From Acidimicrobiia bacterium (GTDB taxonomy: Bacteria > Actinomycetota > Acidimicrobiia > Spongiisociales > UBA5794), in NCBI GenBank assembly GCA_029934555.1, contig JAOZMA010000113.1:1-6918 (forward strand): a stretch of 6,918 bases of DNA, in the 5' to 3' direction. Position numbers and translations under genes: made by a program. How positions within the stretch are numbered: the stretch's first letter is position 1; every line of letters starts with the position of its first letter. This document shows, piece by piece, positions 5,789 through 6,918 of this stretch. The notes beneath the pieces were generated by a model, which was given only the letters and a program-made list of their open reading frames with translations, had not been told where the DNA came from and made no database searches.

Positions 5789-6918
5789 GTCGACTCCCCG
5801 TCGTCGTCATCCTTGGTCGCCCGAACGTCGGAAAGTCGACGCTCGTGAACCGTATCGTGAGGCGCAAAGCCGCCGTCGTCGACGAACAGGCAGGCGTAAC
5901 CCGCGACCGCCGGGAGTTCGACGCCGATTGGAACGGACGGGACTTCACGGTCGTCGACACAGGCGGCTGGGAATTCCGGCCCGGCGAGCAGCTCACCGCC
6001 GACATCCGCGAACAAGCGGAGATCGCGGTCACGGGTGCCGACCTCGTCATCTTCGTTACCGACGGTACGGCAGTTCTGACCGATGACGACGTGGGCGTCG
6101 CACGCATCCTGCAGCGCAGCGGCGTGCCGTACCTGTTCGTAGCGAACAAGGTCGACGGCCCTGCCATGGAACTCGAGCTCGCTCATCTCTGGTCGCTGGG
6201 TCTTGGCGAGCCCGTGCCGATCTCGGCGCTCCACGGACGCAACACCGGCGAACTCCTCGATCGTCTCGTGGAGTCGCTCCCGGATCTCGGCGACGCAACC
6301 GCAGACGACGTCATCGCCAGCCTCGCGATTATCGGGCGGCCGAACGTCGGCAAGTCGACGCTGTTGAACCGACTCGCCGGTGAGGAGAGGGTTCTGGTCT
6401 CGGAGGTGCCGGGAACCACGCGTGATCCGATCAACTTCGTGGTCGAACTCGACGGTGAACCGTTCGAACTCATCGACACCGCAGGCATCAAGCGGAGGAC
6501 GAAGATCACGGACGACGTCGAGAAGTACGCGGTGATGAGAGCTCGGAGCGTGCTGAAACAGGCCGACGTTGCCCTCCTGATGATCGACGGTACCCGTGGT
6601 GCGACCCATCAGGAGCAGCGCCTTGCTGAAGAGATCGTCAGCGCCGGCGTGGGACTGATCCTGGTGTTGAACAAGTGGGACATCCGCGACGAAGAGGAAC
6701 GCCTGCACACTGAGGACTCAGTTGCCGACAGGCTGGCTTTCATCGACTGGGCTCCGATTCTGCGGGTCTCGGCGGAGACCGGTTCGCGTCTCGTGCGTCT
6801 CCCGGCGGCGGTGCGGGCTGTTCTCGAGAACCGACGTCGTCGTGTGCCGACTCCTGAACTCAATCGTCTGATACGCACGTTGCAGGAGGCGCATCCTCCA
6901 CCCGTACGAAAGAACAAG
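5785..6918 (+). CDS. der: Ribosome-assembly GTPase Der (EngA), 3' end cut by the window
   Basis: Der is an essential GTPase with two G domains in tandem that helps assemble the 50S subunit. The first domain shows G1 GRPNVGKST (11-19), G2 GVTRD (37-41), G3 DTGG (58-61), G4 NKVD (121-124) and G5 SAL (147-149). The second shows GRPNVGKST (184-192), PGTTRD (209-214), DTAGIKRR (231-238), NKWD (296-299) and SAETG (329-333). The acidic linker between them (about 167-180) is short. The frame stays open to the edge after 378 codons, in HPPPVRKNK, the start of the C-terminal KH-like region; about 50-70 residues should lie beyond. Both P-loops and all G motifs are intact, so it looks functional. ATG 5785 overlaps the stop of the DUF512 gene (ATGA) and follows AAGGAG, so it is the second gene of that unit. 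Confidence 0.97.
   Translation, partial: MSRLPVVVILGRPNVGKSTLVNRIVRRKAAVVDEQAGVTRDRREFDADWNGRDFTVVDTGGWEFRPGEQLTADIREQAEIAVTGADLVIFVTDGTAVLTDDDVGVARILQRSGVPYLFVANKVDGPAMELELAHLWSLGLGEPVPISALHGRNTGELLDRLVESLPDLGDATADDVIASLAIIGRPNVGKSTLLNRLAGEERVLVSEVPGTTRDPINFVVELDGEPFELIDTAGIKRRTKITDDVEKYAVMRARSVLKQADVALLMIDGTRGATHQEQRLAEEIVSAGVGLILVLNKWDIRDEEERLHTEDSVADRLAFIDWAPILRVSAETGSRLVRLPAAVRAVLENRRRRVPTPELNRLIRTLQEAHPPPVRKNK

Noticed and set aside
5647..6708. Long open frame on the minus strand (353 codons) opposite der
   Set aside because: It is the antisense shadow of a clear Der GTPase in high-GC DNA; its translation shows no recognisable domain and it crosses the DUF512/der junction.
1..6918. Mobile element, CRISPR array, defence or biosynthetic cluster
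   Set aside because: All space is filled by recognisable core genes, with no long inverted or direct repeats, integrase or transposase signatures, tRNA genes or spacer arrays.

Overview
The window is about 63-65% GC by eye and densely packed with housekeeping genes. It suggests a high-GC actinobacterium, possibly a deep lineage such as Acidimicrobiia or a relative. That placement rests on gene content and order (scpA-scpB-rluB followed by cmk and der), the GC-rich codon use, and two promoter-like TANNNT boxes sitting 7-8 nt before start codons, as in actinobacterial leaderless genes. I could not run a database search, so the taxonomy is inference.

Left block, + strand, 1-3273: the tail of scpA, then scpB, an RluB/RsuA-family pseudouridine synthase, aroA (EPSP synthase) and cmk (cytidylate kinase). 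Every junction overlaps (1, about 22, 23 and 16 bp), so this is very probably one translationally coupled transcript. It combines chromosome condensation (ScpAB with SMC), rRNA modification, the shikimate pathway and pyrimidine nucleotide supply. The block ends in two different short tandem repeats (four 7-mers, then three 8-mers) at the convergent junction with ispH.

Middle and right block, 3303-6918: ispH (last reductive step of the MEP isoprenoid pathway) lies on the minus strand. It is divergent from a + strand pair: a DUF512/radical-SAM protein with an N-terminal PDZ-like domain, and der (EngA), a double GTPase of ribosome assembly. Those two overlap by ATGA. Der runs off the right edge and lacks only its C-terminal KH-like region. 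The divergent ispH/DUF512 gap is about 56 bp and appears to hold two back-to-back promoters, both placed for leaderless transcripts.

I see no mobile element, CRISPR array, RNA gene or defence system, and nothing that looks like an undescribed multi-gene system. The points most worth a second look are the start of the rluB-like gene (a full S4 domain is encoded, but its frame has no ATG, GTG or TTG in the right place; an ATC behind a GGAGGG is the best candidate), the paired leaderless promoters, the double tandem repeat at the cmk/ispH junction, and the uncharacterised DUF512 protein next to der.
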